A stretch of 57,121 nucleotides of DNA from Bacteroidales bacterium (GTDB lineage: Bacteria; Bacteroidota; Bacteroidia; Bacteroidales; Paludibacteraceae), in contig SUXE01000007.1 of NCBI GenBank assembly GCA_015061115.1, positions 1-57,121 of the forward strand, written 5' to 3'. Under the pieces are notes generated by a model. That model searched no databases. It was given only the letters and a program-made list of their open reading frames with translations, and was not told where the DNA came from. Below, piece after piece: positions 17,785-27,484 of the stretch (within the stretch, counting starts at the first letter, position 1; every line of letters starts with the position of its first letter). Both the position numbers and the translations under genes were made by a program.

Positions 17785-20397
17785 ATGCAACAGGACAATT
17801 TTTTTAACAACAAGGTTACAAAACGAGTTAAAGACGTTATTATATATAGTAAGGAAGAGGCTGCCCGTTTGGGAAACGACAGTATCGCTCCTGAACATGT
17901 GCTGTTGGGTATCTTCCGCGACGGAGAGGGTCCGGCTATGGCCGCTTTCAAGGAATTGAATGTCGATCCGAGAATTATCCGTCAGAAGATAGAGGATGTT
18001 ATTCGTAAAGAAAACAATAATCCTTTCTTGGATGAAGATATACCTATGCTGAAATCTACCGAGCGTCTGCTTTTCCTTATGGAGATCGAACGCCGTCAAT
18101 TCCGTACTATTGAACAATCGGATACAGACATACTTCTTTTGGCTATCCTTCGTGAGGATTCTAATCTCGCGTCGGAAGTCCTTATATCTGAAGGCGTGAC
18201 ATATGATAAGATGCTTGCTATCTCACATAAAATGTGGGATAAGGATGAGCAATACGCTGAAGAAGAGGAGGGTGGACTTGACACTATTGAGCCAATGGAT
18301 CTGAATATCAATGATGGTGTGCAGGAAGACGATGATGAAGACGAGGATGATATGGACAACGACGCTGACGCAAGTTCGATAATGTCAAAACAATCCGCTA
18401 CTTCTAAACAGACTGCAACGTCTTCGAATTCAGCTATGCCTTACCTTGAGAAGTATGCTCGTAATCTTTCTCGTGAGGCTGCAAACGGAAATGTGGCTGA
18501 AATAGTCGGTAGAAAGCGTGAGATTGAACGTCTCTCTCAGATTCTTAGCCGTAAGAAAAAGAACAATGCTGTTCTTATCGGTCAGCCAGGTGTCGGCAAA
18601 ACTTCCATTGTCGATGGCCTTGCTTTGGACATTGTCAACAAACGTGCACCTCATATCCTTCTTGATAAGGTGATTTATGCTCTTGATATGGGAGCTCTTG
18701 TCGCTGGCACAAAATACCGTGGTCAGTTTGAGGAGCGTTTGAAAGCGATCCTTTCTGAGGTGGCTGGCAATAAGAATGTGATTGTCTTTATCGACGAGAT
18801 TCATACAATGATCGGTGCTGGATCAGCTCCTGGTACTTTGGATGCCGCTAACATGTTGAAGCCTGCTTTGGCTCGTGGTGAGTTCCAGTGTATCGGTACT
18901 ACAACGATAAAGGAATACCGTCAATATTTTGAGAAAGACGGTGCGTTGGATCGCCGTTTCCAACGTGTGCTTGTCGATCCTACAACGGAAGAGGAGACTC
19001 TTGAAATCCTTAACAATAGCAAGGCGGCATACGAGGAGCATCACATGGTGAAGTATACTGATGAGGCTATAAACGCTTGCGTCAAACTTACCGGAAGATA
19101 TATCGGTGACCGTATGTTCCCAGACAAGGCTATTGACGCTATGGATGAGGCTGGTGCTGCCACCCATATTGTTGATGTGGAGATTCCATCGGTTGTCGTT
19201 GAACTTGAGAAAGAATTGAAGTCTCTTGAAGATGAGAAAATGAACGCAGTAAAGAAGCAGAACTATGAGTTGGCTACTGAGTTGCGTGACAAGATAAAGG
19301 CTTTGACTATCCAGTTGAACGCAGAGAAAAAGAGATGGACGGAAGAGATGAAGTCCAACCGTCGTGTCGTGACAGAGGATGATGTGATGCGTGTTGTCGC
19401 AACAATGACAGGAATTCCTATAACCCGAATCGCTAAAGATGAAAGCCAACGTTTGGTTGAGATGCCGAATGTCTTGAAGGGTAAGGTGATCGGACAGGAT
19501 GATGCTGTGGCTAAAGTTGTGAAGGCTATCCGTCGCAACAAAATTGGTCTTGGTGATCCAAACCGTCCTATCGGAACATTCTTGTTCCTTGGACCTACTG
19601 GAGTCGGTAAGACATATCTTGCTAAGATGTTGGCTAAGGAGATGTTCGACGGTGATGAGTCTCTGATCCGAATCGACATGAGTGAGTATATGGAGAAGCA
19701 TGCTGTGTCTCGTCTTATTGGAGCTCCTCCGGGATATGTAGGACATGAGGATGGTGGCCAGTTGACTGAAAAGGTCCGCACAAAACCATATTCAATCGTT
19801 CTTCTTGATGAGATAGAGAAGGCTCACGCTGATGTCTACAACATTCTTCTCCAGGTTATGGATGAGGGCTGCTTGACTGACAGCCAGGGAAGAAAGGTCG
19901 ATTTCAAGAACACTGTGATCATTATGACCAGCAACGTCGGCTCACGTCAGTTGAAAGATTTTGGCCGTGGTATAGGTTTCTCTATGCAGACGGAGGTCAG
20001 CAAGTCTGTCGCAGATGATGTTGTACGCAAACAACTTAACAAGACATTCACTCCTGAGTTCTTGAACCGTATTGATGAGATTGTAAGTTTCTCTCCACTT
20101 GAGAAAGATTCGATCACTAAGATTATCGAACTTGAGATCAATCCGATCCGTGAGAGAATCGGCAAGCTTGGTATGAAGCTGACAATCACTGAAGATGCTA
20201 TGGACTACATGGTGTCTAAAAGCTATGATCCTGTATATGGAGCGAGACCATTGCGTCGCACATTGCAGACATGTGTCGAGGATGCTGTGGCTGAGGTGAT
20301 TTTGGAGAATGGCATCGACAAAAAATATGAGATTATAATAGAGGCTAATGAAGATAAAACTTCTACCAAGCCTTCGTTTAAGCTTATAGAGGACTAA
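17785..20397 (+). CDS. clpC: ATP-dependent Clp protease ATP-binding subunit (ClpC type)
   Basis: 870 residues. A Hsp100 unfoldase that threads substrates into the ClpP peptidase or remodels proteins. Order of domains: Clp N-domain repeats at about 1-145; an unusually acidic Asp-rich linker at about 160-195 followed by a Ser/Thr/Gln-rich stretch; AAA+ domain 1 with Walker A GQPGVGKT at about 266 and VFIDEIHTMIGAG; a UVR-type coiled region at about 485-510 (YELATELRDKIKAL); AAA+ domain 2 with GPTGVGKT at about 602 and LLDEIEKAH; and a ClpB-D2 small domain at the C-terminus. The UVR motif in the middle marks ClpC rather than ClpB or ClpA. The downstream pspC gene starts 16 bases after the stop and is probably co-transcribed. 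Start ATG 17785 fits the promoter. Confidence 0.93.
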   Translation: MQQDNFFNNKVTKRVKDVIIYSKEEAARLGNDSIAPEHVLLGIFRDGEGPAMAAFKELNVDPRIIRQKIEDVIRKENNNPFLDEDIPMLKSTERLLFLMEIERRQFRTIEQSDTDILLLAILREDSNLASEVLISEGVTYDKMLAISHKMWDKDEQYAEEEEGGLDTIEPMDLNINDGVQEDDDEDEDDMDNDADASSIMSKQSATSKQTATSSNSAMPYLEKYARNLSREAANGNVAEIVGRKREIERLSQILSRKKKNNAVLIGQPGVGKTSIVDGLALDIVNKRAPHILLDKVIYALDMGALVAGTKYRGQFEERLKAILSEVAGNKNVIVFIDEIHTMIGAGSAPGTLDAANMLKPALARGEFQCIGTTTIKEYRQYFEKDGALDRRFQRVLVDPTTEEETLEILNNSKAAYEEHHMVKYTDEAINACVKLTGRYIGDRMFPDKAIDAMDEAGAATHIVDVEIPSVVVELEKELKSLEDEKMNAVKKQNYELATELRDKIKALTIQLNAEKKRWTEEMKSNRRVVTEDDVMRVVATMTGIPITRIAKDESQRLVEMPNVLKGKVIGQDDAVAKVVKAIRRNKIGLGDPNRPIGTFLFLGPTGVGKTYLAKMLAKEMFDGDESLIRIDMSEYMEKHAVSRLIGAPPGYVGHEDGGQLTEKVRTKPYSIVLLDEIEKAHADVYNILLQVMDEGCLTDSQGRKVDFKNTVIIMTSNVGSRQLKDFGRGIGFSMQTEVSKSVADDVVRKQLNKTFTPEFLNRIDEIVSFSPLEKDSITKIIELEINPIRERIGKLGMKLTITEDAMDYMVSKSYDPVYGARPLRRTLQTCVEDAVAEVILENGIDKKYEIIIEANEDKTSTKPSFKLIED

Positions 20398-20413
20398 CTA
20401 AAATTTTATAATT

Positions 20414-20599
20414 ATGAGTAAACAATTGAGACTTTCAAGCAATAAAATGCTTACTGGTACTGCAGCTGGTTTGGCTGAGTTTATCGGAATGGACGTGACA
20501 ATGATGCGTGTGATTTTTGCAGTTTGTACTCTCGCTTTTGGATTTGGCTTGGGTATTTACCTTATCGCATGGGTTATCATGTTGCTGTCGGAAAAGTAA
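20414..20599 (+). CDS. PspC domain small membrane protein
   Basis: 61 residues consisting of a single PspC domain: a short N-terminal segment with GTAAGLAEFIGMD, then a hydrophobic membrane segment (about 33-57, VIFAVCTLAFGFGLGIYLIAWVIML). PspC in enterobacteria takes part in the phage-shock envelope stress response. Isolated PspC domains are common in Bacteroidota with no defined partner, and no pspA or pspF homologue is present here. It follows clpC by 16 bases, so it probably shares that transcript and may link envelope stress to proteostasis; this is inferred from position only. Confidence 0.85.
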   Translation: MSKQLRLSSNKMLTGTAAGLAEFIGMDVTMMRVIFAVCTLAFGFGLGIYLIAWVIMLLSEK

Positions 20600-20617
20600 T
20601 TTGATATTGATTTAATC

Positions 20618-20684
20618 GTGTAGACGGAATTATTCCCGTCTACACTAAAAATGGGTTATGTCGGTTTCGATGTAACCCAAATTT
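20618..20684 (+). terminator. two hairpins after pspC
   Basis: First hairpin: GTGTAGACGG 20618-20627 with CCGTCTACAC 20636-20645 (10 perfect pairs, no T-run). Second: TGGGTTA 20652-20658 with TAACCCA 20673-20679, followed by AATTTT. Together they probably end the clpC-pspC transcript. Confidence 0.65.
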
Positions 20685-20712
20685 TGAATAATAGTATATA
20701 AGATATTCGGCA

Positions 20713-22746
20713 ATGGATTTCAAACTGACATCGAAATATAAACCTACAGGAGACCAACCGGAAGCGATCCGTCAATTGGTGGAGGGTGTTAATAATGGTG
20801 TCAAATACCAGACATTACTCGGAGTGACAGGTTCGGGAAAGACTTTCACAATTGCGAACGTCATTGAGAAAGTGCAGCGTCCGACTTTGATTCTCAGCCA
20901 CAACAAGACTCTTGCCGCACAGTTGTATGGAGAGTTTAAGGGTTTCTTCCCTGAGAATGCCGTGGAGTATTTCGTGTCATATTATGATTATTATCAGCCG
21001 GAAGCATATTTGCCAAACTCCGACACTTATATAGAGAAGGATCTGGCAATCAACGATGAAATTGAAAAACTTCGTCTTGCCACAACCACTGCATTGCTTT
21101 CTGGCAGACGTGATGTGGTTGTGATTTCTTCTGTGTCTTGCCTATATGGTATGGGAAACCCAGAGGATTTCTATGCAAACACAATCACAATCCAGGTCGG
21201 TCAGCAACTTGATTTGCAGGTGTTTCTGAGAATGTTGAGTGATAATCTGTACCAACGCAATGAGATATCACTTGAACGAGGAAACTTCCGTGTGAAGGGC
21301 GATACTGTTGATGTCTTTATGGCAGACACTGATTTCGTCTTACGTGTAAGTTTCTGGGGCGACGAGATTGAAGAGATAATTAGTATCGATCCATTGTCAA
21401 ACATGCCGATAGAGTCGTTTGAGCAGACTCGAATCTATCCTGCGAACCTTTTTGTGACTACCAAGGAACGAATCTCTCGTTCTCTTATTGAAATCGGTGA
21501 CGACCTGACAAAGCAGATTGAGTTCTTTGAACTTCAAGGCAGAAGTGCAGAGGCTAAACGAATCAGCGAGCGTGTCAACTACGATATGGAGATGATCCGT
21601 GAACTGGGACATTGCTCCGGAATCGAAAACTATTCTCGCTATTTCGACGGAAGAAAACCAGGTACTCGTCCGTTCTGTCTGTTGGATTTCTTCCCTAAGG
21701 ATATGCTTCTTGTGATAGATGAGAGCCACGTGACGATTCCGCAGATTCGTGCGATGTATGGAGGAGACAGTGCAAGAAAAAAGAATTTGGTGGAATACGG
21801 ATTCCGTCTTCCTGCCGCAATGGACAACCGTCCTTTGAAATTTGAAGAGTTTGAAGAACTGACAGACCAGACCATATATGTCTCTGCCACTCCAGCCGAG
21901 TTTGAACTGGAGAAGTGTGAAGGTGTTGTGGTGGAACAGGTGATCCGACCTACTGGACTGTTGGACCCGATTATAGATGTGCGTCCAAGTCTCAACCAAA
22001 TTGATGATCTGATTGAAGAGATCATTGTGCGTGCCGAGAAGGATGAACGAGTGTTGGTCACTACTCTTACCAAACGAATGGCAGAGGAGTTGCAGGAATA
22101 TCTGCAGAAGTCTGGTATACGAAGCCGTTATGTCCATTCCGACGTCGACACTCTTGAACGTGTCCGTATCATGGAGGATCTACGCAATGGCTTATTCGAC
22201 GTGCTTGTAGGAGTCAACCTTCTTCGTGAGGGATTGGATTTGCCGGAGGTGTCGCTTGTGGCTATCCTCGACGCAGACAAGGAGGGATTCCTTCGTTCGC
22301 ACCGTTCATTGACACAGACAGCAGGACGTGCGGCACGTAATCTGAATGGACGTGTGATAATGTATGCCGACAAGATAACAGAAAGTATGCAGCAGACGAT
22401 TGATGAGACAAACCGTCGTCGCGAGAAACAGATGGCATACAATGAGGCAAACCATATCGTCCCTAAGGCTTTGAACAAAGAAAAGAAGACGATACTTAAG
22501 GAACGTGACGAGAATGAGCCTAAATATTATGTTGAGCCAGACGTTTATGCTGAGCGTCAACGTAAACCTGCTATGGTGGCTGAAACCACGTCTACTTATA
22601 ATACTCCTGCTGAATTGGAGAAACTTATTGCCAAGACCAAACAGGCAATGCTTGATGCCGCCAAGGATCTCGAATTTTTGGAGGCCGCTCGTCTGCGTGA
22701 TGAGATGATCAAACTGCAGAATGAGCTCCTTAAAATGAAAAAATAG
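20713..22746 (+). CDS. uvrB: excinuclease ABC subunit UvrB
   Basis: 677 residues. The damage-verification helicase of nucleotide excision repair: it receives DNA from UvrA and then recruits UvrC. Signatures: Walker A GVTGSGKT at about 37-44, the beta-hairpin region with YYDYYQPEAYLP at about 95-105, DESHVT in motif II, the YVSATPAEFE segment, helicase motifs V and VI (GVNLLREGLDLPEV, QTAGRAARN), and a C-terminal UVR motif (about 635-670, LEAARLRDEMIKL) for UvrC contact. Length and motifs are complete. The stop lies 19 bases before the pcrA-type gene, consistent with an operon of two DNA-repair enzymes. Confidence 0.96.
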   Translation: MDFKLTSKYKPTGDQPEAIRQLVEGVNNGVKYQTLLGVTGSGKTFTIANVIEKVQRPTLILSHNKTLAAQLYGEFKGFFPENAVEYFVSYYDYYQPEAYLPNSDTYIEKDLAINDEIEKLRLATTTALLSGRRDVVVISSVSCLYGMGNPEDFYANTITIQVGQQLDLQVFLRMLSDNLYQRNEISLERGNFRVKGDTVDVFMADTDFVLRVSFWGDEIEEIISIDPLSNMPIESFEQTRIYPANLFVTTKERISRSLIEIGDDLTKQIEFFELQGRSAEAKRISERVNYDMEMIRELGHCSGIENYSRYFDGRKPGTRPFCLLDFFPKDMLLVIDESHVTIPQIRAMYGGDSARKKNLVEYGFRLPAAMDNRPLKFEEFEELTDQTIYVSATPAEFELEKCEGVVVEQVIRPTGLLDPIIDVRPSLNQIDDLIEEIIVRAEKDERVLVTTLTKRMAEELQEYLQKSGIRSRYVHSDVDTLERVRIMEDLRNGLFDVLVGVNLLREGLDLPEVSLVAILDADKEGFLRSHRSLTQTAGRAARNLNGRVIMYADKITESMQQTIDETNRRREKQMAYNEANHIVPKALNKEKKTILKERDENEPKYYVEPDVYAERQRKPAMVAETTSTYNTPAELEKLIAKTKQAMLDAAKDLEFLEAARLRDEMIKLQNELLKMKK

Positions 22747-22765
22747 GATTAATAAAATATAAAAA

Positions 22766-25108
22766 ATGGATTATTTGAATTCCCTTAATGAACCACAACG
22801 TCAGGCTGTCACATATAGTGATGGTCCTTCTTTGGTGATCGCCGGCGCTGGTTCTGGTAAGACGCGAGTGCTTACATACAAAATCGCATATCTTTTGCAG
22901 TCTGGTCTTAAACCACAATCGATTCTTGCGTTGACATTTACTAAGAAGGCTGCGACAGAGATGAAAGATCGTATTGCAAAAGTGGTTGGCACGGAAGCGG
23001 CAAGTAAACTTTGGATGGGTACTTTCCACTCAATCTTCGCCCGTATCCTTCGTGCTGAGGCGGATAAACTCGGTCTTGACAAGGATTTCACTATATATGA
23101 CGGTACTGATTCTCAAAATCTTTTGGCTACAATCATAAAGGAAAAAAGACTTGATGACAAGACTTACAATCCGAAGAAGATGCATGCCAAGATATCACGT
23201 CTGAAGAATGACCTTATCACTCCTCAGATGTATCGTGAGATTCCTGAACTTCATCAAAAGGATGTAGAGGATCACTTGTATGCGTTTGGTGATTTATATA
23301 CTACATATGCTGCTCGTTGCAAGAGTGCCAATTCTGTCGATTTTGATGATATTCTGTTGTTTACCAATATATTGCTGCGTGATGATGCACAGGTGGCGTT
23401 CAAGTATCAGAATAAATTCAGATTTATTCTTGTCGACGAGTATCAGGATACAAACGCATCCCAGTACCGTATAATCCGCAACCTTTGTAGGCAGCATCAT
23501 AAATTATGCGTGGTGGGTGATGATGCACAGTCTATCTACGGTTTCCGTGGTGCCGACGTGCGTAATATTCTCTCGTTCACCAACGATTATCCGGAGTCTA
23601 AAGTGTTCCGTCTGGAGCAAAACTACCGCTCGACACAGACAATCGTGAATGTCGCAAACAGTTTGATTGCAAAAAATACACAACAGCTTGAAAAACATGC
23701 TTTTTCAGAACAGGAAGTTGGAAACAAAGTACGTGTTTTTGGAGCATATACAGAAGGAGAAGAGGCTCAGGTGGTGGCGAATTCTATTGCCAGACTAGTT
23801 AAGGAGGCTGATTGCAAATATTCGGATTTCGCTGTGCTTTACCGCGTCAACACACAATCACGTCTAATTGAGAAGGCACTCCGTGAGAAAAACATTCCGT
23901 CTCGCGTGTGGGGAGGAAAAACATTCTACCAGCGTGCGGATATCAAGAATATTGTATCATATTGTCGTCTTGCGATCAACCATCGTGATGAAGAGGCGTT
24001 CAAGCGAATTGTCAATGATCCTCCGAGAGGAATCGGCGACGTGACTGTCGGAAAGATTTTTGAACAGTCGGCGGCTGCGAATATTTCATTCTGGGATGTG
24101 GTGGATAATATCCGTGATTATGATTTCTTGAACGAAGGCACGAAGAATAAAGTGGCTGCGTTTGCTGAGATGATCAATGATTTTGGCAAACAGTCAGAGG
24201 AAACGGATGCATATGCCGTCGTAGATTCCGTGATCAAACGGTCTGGAATCTGGGCTGACGCTCATAAAGACAATGAGTTGGAAAACAAAAACCGTCAGCA
24301 GAATCTGGATGAGATGCTTCGTTCTGTGCATGAGTTCAAGACAAGAGTCTTGGAGGAGGATGGAAAAGATGCCGATTTGTCTTTGAATCATTTTCTTACT
24401 GATATTGCGTTGCTTACAAGTGTAGACGAGGGTGACGACAATAATAAAGTGACATTGATGACGGTGCACGCCAGCAAAGGATTGGAGTTTAAGGAGGTCT
24501 TCATCATTGGAGTGGAGGAGGGCATGTTTCCGTCGAAACGAAGTTCCAGCGATGAATCTGTTGAGGAGGAACGCCGACTTATGTATGTGGCAATCACAAG
24601 AGCAGAGAAAAACTGCTATATCACATATTGCAAACAACGAATGGAAGGCCAGACTCCAAAGGTGGCAAATCCAAGCCGTTTCATCAAAGAGATAGATCCT
24701 AACTTATTGATTTTGCCTAAAGAGTGGAGAGACACAGCGTCTGTTTCATCAGAAAGAGGTGAGGCACGTTGGAAAAACGGACAGCAGTTCAATCTTCGCA
24801 GACCGACATCACCGTCGCAACAATCAGCACAGCCATCCACAGTTTCCCGTCCTGCCACTAATGTACATCCGTTGGCGACGGGACGATTCAAGCCAGCGAG
24901 CATGTTGGCAGGTAGGGTTGGCCCTGTCAATATTTCACAGTTTCAGGTTGGCACATTTGTCAAGCATAAAGACTATGGTATCGGACAGATAGTCAAATTG
25001 GAAGGAGAAGGCAAAGAGACGAAAGCATTCATCGAATTCAACCATTGTGGATTGAAACGAATATTCCTTGCATACGCGGCCGCGAATATGCAGGTGATAA
25101 ATGCGTAG
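22766..25108 (+). CDS. pcrA: UvrD/PcrA-family superfamily 1 DNA helicase
   Basis: 780 residues. A 3'-5' SF1A helicase acting in nucleotide excision repair, mismatch repair or removal of RecA filaments. Motifs in order: Q-motif LNEPQRQAV at about 7, Walker A AGAGSGKT at about 26, ALTFTKKAA (Ia), VDEYQDTN (motif II), GDDAQSIYGFRGA (III), the LEQNYRS segment (IV), TVHASKGLEFKEVFI (V) and RRLMYVAITRA (VI). The C-terminal tail contains the Tudor-like VGTFVKHKDYGIGQIV module typical of PcrA/UvrD, used for RNA polymerase contact. It starts 19 bases after uvrB. PcrA and UvrD cannot be separated with certainty by sequence alone. Confidence 0.92.
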   Translation: MDYLNSLNEPQRQAVTYSDGPSLVIAGAGSGKTRVLTYKIAYLLQSGLKPQSILALTFTKKAATEMKDRIAKVVGTEAASKLWMGTFHSIFARILRAEADKLGLDKDFTIYDGTDSQNLLATIIKEKRLDDKTYNPKKMHAKISRLKNDLITPQMYREIPELHQKDVEDHLYAFGDLYTTYAARCKSANSVDFDDILLFTNILLRDDAQVAFKYQNKFRFILVDEYQDTNASQYRIIRNLCRQHHKLCVVGDDAQSIYGFRGADVRNILSFTNDYPESKVFRLEQNYRSTQTIVNVANSLIAKNTQQLEKHAFSEQEVGNKVRVFGAYTEGEEAQVVANSIARLVKEADCKYSDFAVLYRVNTQSRLIEKALREKNIPSRVWGGKTFYQRADIKNIVSYCRLAINHRDEEAFKRIVNDPPRGIGDVTVGKIFEQSAAANISFWDVVDNIRDYDFLNEGTKNKVAAFAEMINDFGKQSEETDAYAVVDSVIKRSGIWADAHKDNELENKNRQQNLDEMLRSVHEFKTRVLEEDGKDADLSLNHFLTDIALLTSVDEGDDNNKVTLMTVHASKGLEFKEVFIIGVEEGMFPSKRSSSDESVEEERRLMYVAITRAEKNCYITYCKQRMEGQTPKVANPSRFIKEIDPNLLILPKEWRDTASVSSERGEARWKNGQQFNLRRPTSPSQQSAQPSTVSRPATNVHPLATGRFKPASMLAGRVGPVNISQFQVGTFVKHKDYGIGQIVKLEGEGKETKAFIEFNHCGLKRIFLAYAAANMQVINA

Positions 25109-25136
25109 TAAAATGTTCTCTTTTTCCAATTGAAAA

Positions 25137-25167
25137 TTGCGATTGTTGAATAATTTACATAATTTTG
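25137..25167 (+). promoter_or_regulatory. promoter of ridA (TTG-N20-TAATTTTG)
   Basis: TTG at 25137-25139 and TAATTTTG at 25160-25167 are spaced as in Bacteroidota promoters. The predicted leader of about 60 bases contains AGAACC 25171-25176 paired with GGTTCT 25182-25187 plus TTTT, and GGGAT/ATCCC pairing just before the start codon. Confidence 0.6.
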
Positions 25168-25234
25168 TAGAGAACCATAGAGGTTCTTTTAACGAACTGG
25201 GGATTGACAGATGATCCCGCAAAAAATGTGAATT

Positions 25235-25609
25235 ATGAATAAAGAAATTTCTACAAATAATGCACCGTCGGCTGTCGGACCATACAGCCAGGCAATAGAA
25301 GCAGGCGATATGATTTTTGTTTCTGGCCAGTTAGGATTGAATCCTGCAGACGGCTCTTTGTCACCAGACGTGGTAGAACAGGCAAAACAGTCATTGAAGA
25401 ATATCGGTGAGATCTTGAAAGCTTCTGGATGCGATTATTCAAATGTTGTGAAGACGTCGGTTTTAATTACAGATTTGAGTGCATTTGCCGCAGTTAACGA
25501 AGTGTATGCCACATTCTTTAGCAAGCCTTATCCTGCTCGTTCGTGTGTAGAAGTCTCTAAATTGCCTAAGGGCGGACTGGTTGAAATTGAATGTATCGCT
25601 AAAAAATGA
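25235..25609 (+). CDS. ridA: RidA family enamine/imine deaminase
   Basis: 124 residues, the full length of the RidA/YER057c/UK114 family. These trimeric cytoplasmic enzymes hydrolyse reactive enamine/imine intermediates released by PLP-dependent dehydratases, protecting other PLP enzymes. Visible signatures: APSAVGPYSQAIEAGDMIFVSGQ near the N-terminus, the catalytic Arg in YPARSCVEV (about 105) and VEIECIAKK at the C-terminus with the conserved Glu. It has its own promoter and leader. No biosynthetic dehydratase is adjacent, so it is read as a stand-alone housekeeping gene. Confidence 0.95.
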   Translation: MNKEISTNNAPSAVGPYSQAIEAGDMIFVSGQLGLNPADGSLSPDVVEQAKQSLKNIGEILKASGCDYSNVVKTSVLITDLSAFAAVNEVYATFFSKPYPARSCVEVSKLPKGGLVEIECIAKK

Positions 25610-25692
25610 GTTTTAATGCCAAATATTGCATATAAATAGTATGTTGTTGGGCATTTTCTTGTTTTTTATAGTTATTTTATTGTGAATATTAT

Positions 25693-25700
25693 TATTTTTG
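25693..25700 (+). promoter_or_regulatory. -7 box TATTTTTG for the glycogen genes
   Basis: Matches TAnnTTTG, 32 bases before the ATG at 25732. It probably drives both glycogen genes. A -33 element at standard spacing is unclear. Confidence 0.5.
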
Positions 25701-25731
25701 CATAAGAACTACATAATAAAATAAAAGGATT

Positions 25732-27444
25732 ATGGATAAGGACAACTATGTGATAGAAACAAGTTGGGAAGTCTGCAATAAGAATGGCGGTATTTATACG
25801 GTCTTATCCACACACGCCAAAGCGTTAGGGGATATACTTGGAGACCATTTGATTTTTATCGGACCTGATTTCGGAAACGAAGACAACATATATTTTAAGG
25901 AAAACAAGACAGCTCTTAAGTCTTGGAAGGCAGCTGCCGCAAAAGAGGGGTTGGCTGTACGTGTCGGCACTTGGAATGTGCCAGGAAATCCTTTGGTTAT
26001 TTTGGTTGATTACAAACCTTTCTTTGCTGAAAGAGATGCTTTCTATGGAGAGATGTGGGAAAAGTTCGGCGTCAATTCTCTTGGAGCGGTTGGCGACTAC
26101 CACGATTGTGCCGTATTTGGTATGGCGGCAGGAAAGGTTGTCGAAAGTTTTGTGAATTTCAATAAATGTGCAGACGCAGGTGTTGTCGCACATTTCCATG
26201 AATGGCAGGTTGCATCAGGATTATTGTATGTAAAGAGTCGTTGTCCACAGGTTAAGACTGTGTTCACTACTCATGCCACTACAACTGGCCGTTCAATCTG
26301 TTTCAATAATAAGCAGCTTTACGCATATTTCACAGCCTATAACGGAGATCAGATGGCTGGTGAACTAGGTGTCGCAAATAAGCATTCGATTGAGAAGGCC
26401 GCTGCACACAATGCGGATTGCTTCACTACCGTGTCAAATCTTACTGCCGATGAGTGCAAGCAGTTGCTTGATATTCCGGCATTTGTGACTCCAAACGGTT
26501 TCGAATCTGATTTCGTGCCAACAGGAGACAAGATGGAAAAAGCTCGCAAGAATGCCCGCAGCAAAATGACAAAAGTTGCTGAGGCTTTGTTGGGTTATAA
26601 ACTGCAGAAGAATGCTCTTTTCATCGCTACAAGCGGTAGATTCGAGTGGAGAAACAAAGGTATCGATGTCTTTGTCAAGTCGTTGAAACAGTTGGATGAG
26701 AATCCAAACTTGGATAGAGAGATCGTTGCGTTTATAATGGTGCCATCCTGGGTTAAGTGTCCACGCACAGATTTGCAGGAGAAACTTAACAGCAAGGGCA
26801 AGAATCAGTTGGATTGGAAAGTTCCGACTCATGAGGTGAATGAGCCATGGAATAATGAGATTCTTAATGCAATTGGTAATTATGGCCTTGACAATCAGGA
26901 GAACCATAAGGTGAAGGTTATTTATGTACCTTGTTTGCTTGACGGCAATGATGGTATATTTAATATGAGCTACTATGATCTGTTGCCAGGTCTGGATTTG
27001 ACAGTGTTTGCGTCATACTACGAGCCATGGGGTTACACTCCATTGGAAAGTGTGGCATTCGGAGTTCCGACAATCACCACAGACAAGGCAGGATTCGGAT
27101 TGTGGGTAAAGAAAGAGTCGAAGAAGTCTGATTCAATCAGCAACGGTGTGGCTGTTATCAACCGTACTGATTTCAATTTCGATGAGGTTGCTTCACGTAT
27201 TGAAAATGAGGTTGTTGCATTCTCAAAGATGAAAGACGCGGATGTCTCTAAAACATCGGAGAAATCAAAAGCGTTTGCTGACAAAGCTTCATGGAGCAAA
27301 TTTATCGCATCCTATGTTGAGGCTTACGACAAGGCTTTGGCAAAAGGTGTGAAAAAGAGTGCTGTGAAGAAAGCACCGTCTGCAAAACAGACAACTGAGA
27401 CTGTGGAGAAACCGAAACGTCGCAGCTGTGCAAAGAAAAAATGA
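25732..27444 (+). CDS. glycogen synthase, eukaryotic-like GT3 family
   Basis: 570 residues. It transfers glucose from a nucleotide sugar to the non-reducing ends of alpha-1,4-glucan. The N-terminus (IETSWEVCNKNGGIYTVLSTHA) and the C-terminal donor site (SYYEPWGYTPLESVAFGVPTITTDKAGFG, about residues 427-455) match the GT3 (yeast/animal Gsy) pattern rather than bacterial GT5 GlgA; a GT3-like synthase is known in Bacteroidota. The N- and C-terminal regulatory extensions of eukaryotic enzymes are missing. Instead, the last 40 residues form a basic tail rich in Lys and Ala, of unknown function. The alpha-glucan phosphorylase gene follows after 40 bases, so synthesis and breakdown of the same polymer share one transcript. 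No branching enzyme is in the window. Confidence 0.88.
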   Translation: MDKDNYVIETSWEVCNKNGGIYTVLSTHAKALGDILGDHLIFIGPDFGNEDNIYFKENKTALKSWKAAAAKEGLAVRVGTWNVPGNPLVILVDYKPFFAERDAFYGEMWEKFGVNSLGAVGDYHDCAVFGMAAGKVVESFVNFNKCADAGVVAHFHEWQVASGLLYVKSRCPQVKTVFTTHATTTGRSICFNNKQLYAYFTAYNGDQMAGELGVANKHSIEKAAAHNADCFTTVSNLTADECKQLLDIPAFVTPNGFESDFVPTGDKMEKARKNARSKMTKVAEALLGYKLQKNALFIATSGRFEWRNKGIDVFVKSLKQLDENPNLDREIVAFIMVPSWVKCPRTDLQEKLNSKGKNQLDWKVPTHEVNEPWNNEILNAIGNYGLDNQENHKVKVIYVPCLLDGNDGIFNMSYYDLLPGLDLTVFASYYEPWGYTPLESVAFGVPTITTDKAGFGLWVKKESKKSDSISNGVAVINRTDFNFDEVASRIENEVVAFSKMKDADVSKTSEKSKAFADKASWSKFIASYVEAYDKALAKGVKKSAVKKAPSAKQTTETVEKPKRRSCAKKK

Positions 27445-27484
27445 GAGTTAAATAAAGAAATAAAGTATACTAAAAATAAGTGTT

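Noticed and set aside
18823-19746. 307-residue frame antisense to clpC
   Set aside because: It lies opposite a highly conserved AAA+ gene and has no start or domain support.
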